In this document: piece after piece, positions 48,395 to 52,545 of the stretch
Layout of the letters: every line of letters begins with the position of its first letter
How positions within the stretch are numbered: the first letter of the stretch is position 1
Source: Silene noctiflora
Taxonomy: Eukaryota; Streptophyta; Magnoliopsida; Caryophyllales; Caryophyllaceae
NCBI GenBank assembly: GCA_009801015.1
Contig: VHZZ01000274.1
Location: forward strand, 126,761 to 179,305
Length of the DNA: 52,545 nt
Direction of reading: 5' to 3'
Program-made: the position numbers and the translations under genes
The notes under the pieces: generated by a model
Databases searched by the model: none
Told to the model about the DNA's origin: nothing
The model's input: the letters and a program-made list of their open reading frames with translations, nothing else

Positions 48395-48445
48395 TTACCC
48401 TCGGCCTTCACCTTCTGTACCAGATTTAGATCCTGTACTGGACAC
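48395..48445 (-). CDS. Possible last exon of an unidentified - strand gene
   Basis: On the - strand CTTTTGCAG (acceptor) is followed by a 17-codon open stretch ending in TAA, encoding VSSTGSKSGTEGEGRG. A pyrimidine tract precedes the acceptor only weakly. The low-complexity Gly/Ser/Glu tail resembles a protein C-terminus, and I do not recognise the protein. The rest of the gene would lie beyond the satellite array and the retrotransposon, outside this window, or be lost. It could also be chance. Confidence 0.3.
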   Translation of the reverse strand: MSSTGSKSGTEGEGRG

Positions 48446-48511
48446 CTGCAAAAGTACAAGTGGGTCTAGTCAGGTAAAATTGGTTTGGCTCAAATCATGC
48501 GTATTAATGTC

Positions 48512-49942
48512 TAAAAACCAGCGGACATACAAATTTTGAGAACCAACGGAGGACATTTGAGGGTGCCGATATGCGAAAAACCAGCATCGTCTCAACCTCG
48601 GATAATTGCAAAAAAAAATGTATTGATACATGTTATTTGGTATATAAAACGAATACGGTAACTCTTAGTGCAACCTCAGACACGTGGTAGAAAACCAGGA
48701 AAAAAAGAAGACGGAGTTCGGTGGGACCTCACGTACAGTAAAAATTGAAGTGTATACACGATTTTCGAGATTACCGAGTCCCTGAACAAAATTCTCCTTA
48801 AATTACACGGAAGGTTCCTCGGGTCGCTTAAAGCAGAGACACAACTTTTAAGGACCAGCGGGGGATATCTGAGGGTGTCGATATGCGATTAAGCAGCATT
48901 GGCCCAAACTCGGATACTCATGATAAATGAATTGATACTTATTATTTGGGTTGAAATCGAATAGAATTAACTCCTATAGAGACCTCGGACACGTGGTAGA
49001 ATAGCCTGGAGAAAAATAAACATGGTTCGGTGAGACCTCCTGAACGGCTCAAATTGAAGTGTGTAATACACGGTTTTCGAGATTACTGGATCCCGAAACA
49101 AAATTCCTCCGAAATCATATGTAAGGTTCATTGAGTTAGATAAAGCGGCCAGACAAATTTCTAGGAGCAACAAATGACATTTGAGGGTGATGAAGTGCGA
49201 TAAACCTGTTTTGATCGAAACTCGGATACTCGTGAAAATGGATTGATACATGTTATTTGCGGTTGAAATCGAATAGGGTATCTCCTCATCAGATCTCGGA
49301 CACGTGGTAGAAAAACTGAGGGAAAAAGAAACGTGGTCTGGTACGACTTCTCGAAAGGATCAAATTGAAGTGTATTACAATACACGGTTTCAGGATTCCA
49401 AGGCCTCGAAAGAAAATTCAACGGAAATCTTTCGAAAGGTCCATCGAGTCAAATAAAGCGGCTAAACAAATTTTTGAGGACTAATGGGAAACATTTGAGG
49501 GTGCTCATATGTGATAAACCATCGGTTGAACCTCAGATAATCGTGAAAAAGGGATTGATACATGTTATTTTGGGTAGAAATCGAACAGGATAGCTTCTGG
49601 AGTGATCTCAGACACGTGGTTGAAACCACGAGAAAAAGAAACGAAGTTCGATGAGACCTCCCGAAGAGTTAAAAACTTAAAATTGAAGTGTATACACAGT
49701 TTTCAGGATTGCAGGGTCCCGAAACAAAATTCTCTTGAATTCACACAGAAGATTCCTTCAGTCACATAAAGCAGCCACACAAATTCTAAGGATAAACGGG
49801 AGACATTTGAGGGTGCTGATATTAAATAAACCAGTATCAACCAAACCTCGGATAGTCATGAAAAGTGGATTGATACTTGTTATTTGGGGTTGAAATCGAA
49901 TAAAATAACTTCTAAAGCGACCTCGGACACGTGGTAGAAATG
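48512..49942 (-). repeat. Satellite array of ~310-bp units, first orientation
   Basis: The core CTCGGACACGTGGTAGAAA recurs with cacgtgg starting at 48681, 48990, 49301, 49613 and 49928, a period of 309-315 bases. Other constant blocks in each unit are GGTTTTCGAGATTNC, AAATTGAAGTGT, AAAGCGGCCACACAAATTT, GACATTTGAGGGTG, GCGATAAACCAGC and TTGAAATCGAATAGG. Units differ at about 15-25% of positions by eye. I labelled it - because the open stretches run on that strand. There is no known protein match. Confidence 0.88.
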
Positions 49943-51279
49943 TTCGGCTGAGGCTGGTTTATCGCATACCATCAGCCTCAAATTTCCTTTGTTACTCCAC
50001 AAAATTTGTGTGGCCGCTTTATTTGACCCGAAAAAAGCTTTCGTGTGATTTCCAGTAAATTTCGTCCGTAGACCCTTGAATCCCGAAAACCACTTCGAGT
50101 TGAGCCGTTTGATAAGTCATACCGGACCATGTTTCTTTCCTCCCGATTTTTCTACCACGTGTCAGAGATCTGTTGAGGAGTTATTTTATTCGATGTCCCA
50201 CGTTTATCCTTAGAATTTGTGTGGTTGTTTTATGTGACCGTAGGTCTCACCGAACTCCGTTTCTTTTTCTCTTGGTTTCTACCATGTGTCTTAGGTCGCT
50301 CCATGAGTTATCCTGTTCGATTTCTACCCCAAGTAACAAGTATCAATCCTTGTTTCACGATTAGCCGAGGTTTAGCCGATGTTGGTTTATCGCATACCAG
50401 CATCCTCAAATGTACCCCGTTAGTCCTCAAATTTTTTTTAGCCGTTTTATCTGACCCGAGGGACCATTCGTGAGATTTACGGAGAAGTTTGTTCCGGGAC
50501 CCTGAAATCCCGAAAACCGTGTATTATATACTTCAATTTAAGCCTTTCGAGAGGTTGTCCTGGACTTCGTTTCTTTTTCTCCCAGATTTTCAACCACAAG
50601 TCCGAGGTGTCTTCAGGATTTACCCTCCAAATAGCAAATTAGCAACTGTCAATCCATTTTTCACGAGTATGCGAGGTTCGACCGAGTCCGGTTTATCGCA
50701 TACCATCAGCCTCAAATATCCTCCGTTACTTCTTAAAATTTGTGTGGCCGCTTTATTTGACCCGAGAAAGTTTTCGTGTGATTTCCAATAAAAAATAATT
50801 TCGGGACCCTTGAATCCCGAAAACCGTGTATTATACTTCAATTTGAGCCGTTCGAGAAGTTGAACCGGACCATATTTTCTTTTTTCCCCGATTTTTCTAC
50901 CACGTGTCTGAGGTATGTTGAGGAGGTACCCTATTCGATTTCAACCCCAAATAACATGTATCAATCCAATTTCACGAGTATCCGAGTTTCGATCGAGACT
51001 GGTTTATTGCACATCGTCACCCTCAAATGTCCTTTGTTGCTCCTCGAAATTTGTCTGGTCGCTTTATCTAACCCGATAAACCTTACATATGATTTACGAG
51101 GAATTTTGTTTTGGGATCTAGTAATCTCGGAAACCGTGTATTAAACACTTCAATTTGAACCGTTCGAGAGGTCTCCCCGAACCACGTTTCTTTTTCTCCT
51201 AGTTTTTTTCTACCACGTGTCCGAGGTCGCTCTAGGAGTTACCCTATTCGATTTCAACCCCAAATAACAAGTATCAATC
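49943..51279 (+). repeat. Satellite array of ~310-bp units, opposite orientation
   Basis: From 49943 the same unit appears as its reverse complement (GGTTTATCGCATACCATCAG, GTGTGGCCGCTTTATTTGAC, TTCTACCACGTGTC). CCACGTG-type cores occur at about 50155, 50279 (CCATGTG), 50594 (degenerate), 50900 and 51213. The interval 50155-50279 is short, so one unit has lost roughly 185 bases. The array is cut at 51279/51280 by the LTR of a retrotransposon. Confidence 0.88.
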
Positions 51280-51517
51280 TGTGAAAACCAAGAAAACAGA
51301 GGAGAAGAAGAATTGTATTTCTCATTTGCAGAAACAAACGTGCTGTACATAGCTATATATACAAACTATATTGTTAACACAATCTTTGACTCCTTAATTT
51401 ACTCCTACAAATATGTTAACTGAATATATATGTTTACATACATAAAACGATATGATAATGCAAAATTATCTCCAAATATCTCGTGTATATTCCATATTCT
51501 GCTTCCTTAATTTAACA
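51280..51517 (-). repeat. Copia LTR (3' LTR of the element), 238 bp
   Basis: It has the TG...CA ends typical of LTRs, directly flanked inside by the polypurine tract. The five bases just outside (CAATC, 51275-51279) are the expected target duplication, and the partner lies outside the window. The short LTR fits small plant copia families. Confidence 0.8.
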
Positions 51518-52545
51518 CTCCTCCTCAAGTTGGAGCTCTCGGTAATCCGAGACCCAACTTGTACTGTAGATGATCGAAGCTCTCTCCTCCTAGCGCCTTG
51601 GTAAACAAGTCCGCTATTTGCTTCTTACTACGAACGTGAAATGTGTTTATGGTATTTGAAACCAAATGTTGTCTCACAAAGTGACAATCTATCTCAATGT
51701 GTTTCATTCGATCATGGAACACCGGATTCCTTGCAATATGTATTGCCGCTTGGTTGTCACAATATAGTTTCATCGGTTTTGTGTGAAAAATGCCCAACGA
51801 AGCAAGAAATGACTTTAGCCATATGAGTTCACTGGTAACTCCTGCCATCGCCCTATATTCAGCCTCCGCTGTCGACCTAGCCACCGTCACTTGCTTCTTA
51901 GCCCTCCATGAAATCGGTGACTCTCCAATCGACACAAAATAACCACTCAATGACCTCCTTGTGATTGGACATGACGCATAATCCGAGTCACAATACCCCT
52001 TCAATTGGTAATCTGCTCGCTTCTTGAAGGTGATCCCTTTGCTCGGATTTCCCTTAATATATCGCACCACTCGTAATGCCGCTTCCCAATGCTCTCGGCT
52101 CATTTACAAATTGCGATAAAACATGAACCGCATAAACAAGATCCGGCCTCGTAATTGTTAAATATACTAACCTTCCAACGAGTCTTCGATATTTCATAAT
52201 ATCTTTCAGCACATATCCCTTTGCCAATGACAAATTGTGTCTTGGTTTAATCGGTGTATGCGTCGTTTTTGCTCCAGCCATTCCACTTTCTTCAACAATA
52301 CTCATAGCATATTTTCTTTGGTTTAAAAATAGTCCATTTGCTCCCTGGTCTACTTCTATACCGAAGAAAAACTTGAGCTGTCCCAAATCCTTGATCCCGA
52401 ATTGTTTATCTAAGAAGACCTTGAAATTTGCACAACCCATTTTGTCGTTGCTAACCACGATCATGTCATCTACATAAACAAGCACCCCAATAAACACTCC
52501 ATTTTGGTTGAGTGTGAATAGGGAATAATCGGCCAGAGACTGTAC
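51280..52545 (-). mobile_element. Ty1/copia retrotransposon fossil, partial at window edge
   Basis: One LTR, 51280-51517, begins TGTTAAATTAAGG and ends TTTTCACA when read on the - strand. A purine-rich tract (TTGAGGAGGAG) adjoins it internally at about 51518-51530. Upstream on the - strand lies the end of the pol region: reverse transcriptase with the YVDDM box and then the RNase H domain (KGYCDSDYA, VARSTAEAEYRAMA, KLYCDNQAAI, HIEIDCHFVR), which is the Ty1/copia order. The remainder and the second LTR lie outside the window. The visible part looks decayed only lightly, with about one break. It is inserted in the last unit of the satellite, so it is younger than that array. Confidence 0.9.

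Noticed and set aside
48512-51279. Spaced repeats considered as a CRISPR-like array
   Set aside because: Units are about 310 bp and contiguous with no short unique spacers, and the genome is a plant's. This is satellite DNA.

Overview
The window is nuclear DNA of a flowering plant. Its genes are spliced with plant-type GT/AG introns, and every protein recognised here belongs to a family well known from eudicots. AT-rich intergenic stretches carry many short plant mobile elements. Frequent ACGGAGTA and CTCCCTCCGTCC-type motifs suggest Caryophyllales, but that is only an inference. There are three isolated ambiguous bases (280, 35363, 41332).

Seven protein genes were found, all on the + strand. 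(1) 1552-10019 is a TMEM8/PGAP6-like membrane protein with an EGF-like module and a CREST-type catalytic signature (14 exons, 819 aa). (2) 17337-19375 is a RHB1A-like RING-H2 E3 ligase with an N-terminal acylation motif (212 aa). (3) 21783-25209 is a MATE/DETOXIFICATION transporter near the DTX27 group (7 exons, 527 aa). (4) 31096-35864 is an ARID-ELM2 chromatin protein, whose ELM2 region is duplicated around an ambiguous base. (5) 37373-40147 is a UBC4/5-type ubiquitin-conjugating E2 (6 exons, 183 aa). (6) 41186-42337 is an intronless mTERF protein. (7) 45471-47500 is an ATG8-interacting protein (ATI1/2-like, 310 aa). A possible last exon of a - strand gene lies at 48395-48445. There is no operon-like logic. 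Two genes act in ubiquitin transfer (E2 and RING E3) and one in selective autophagy, but nothing shows that they cooperate.

The spaces between genes are rich in repeats. I could define a non-autonomous Helitron (13197-13736), a tRNA-derived SINE with long target-site duplications (28703-28902), a hAT-type MITE filled with a degenerate minisatellite (26725-27302), a 5'-truncated LINE tail nested in another MITE, a long-armed foldback element in a MATE intron, a dispersed family with TGTGACGG termini, several Stowaway-like hairpins, and many local tandem duplications.

The right end (about 48.5-51.28 kb) is a satellite of roughly 310-bp units that runs in one direction and then flips to the other at about 49.94 kb, making a large inverted array with a G-box core (CACGTG) in most units. 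A Ty1/copia retrotransposon on the - strand has landed in its last unit and runs off the window edge. The most noteworthy items are this inverted satellite, the ARID-ELM2 duplication at the ambiguous base, and the layered repeat history at 28.1-29.9 kb. I found no clear new molecular system.
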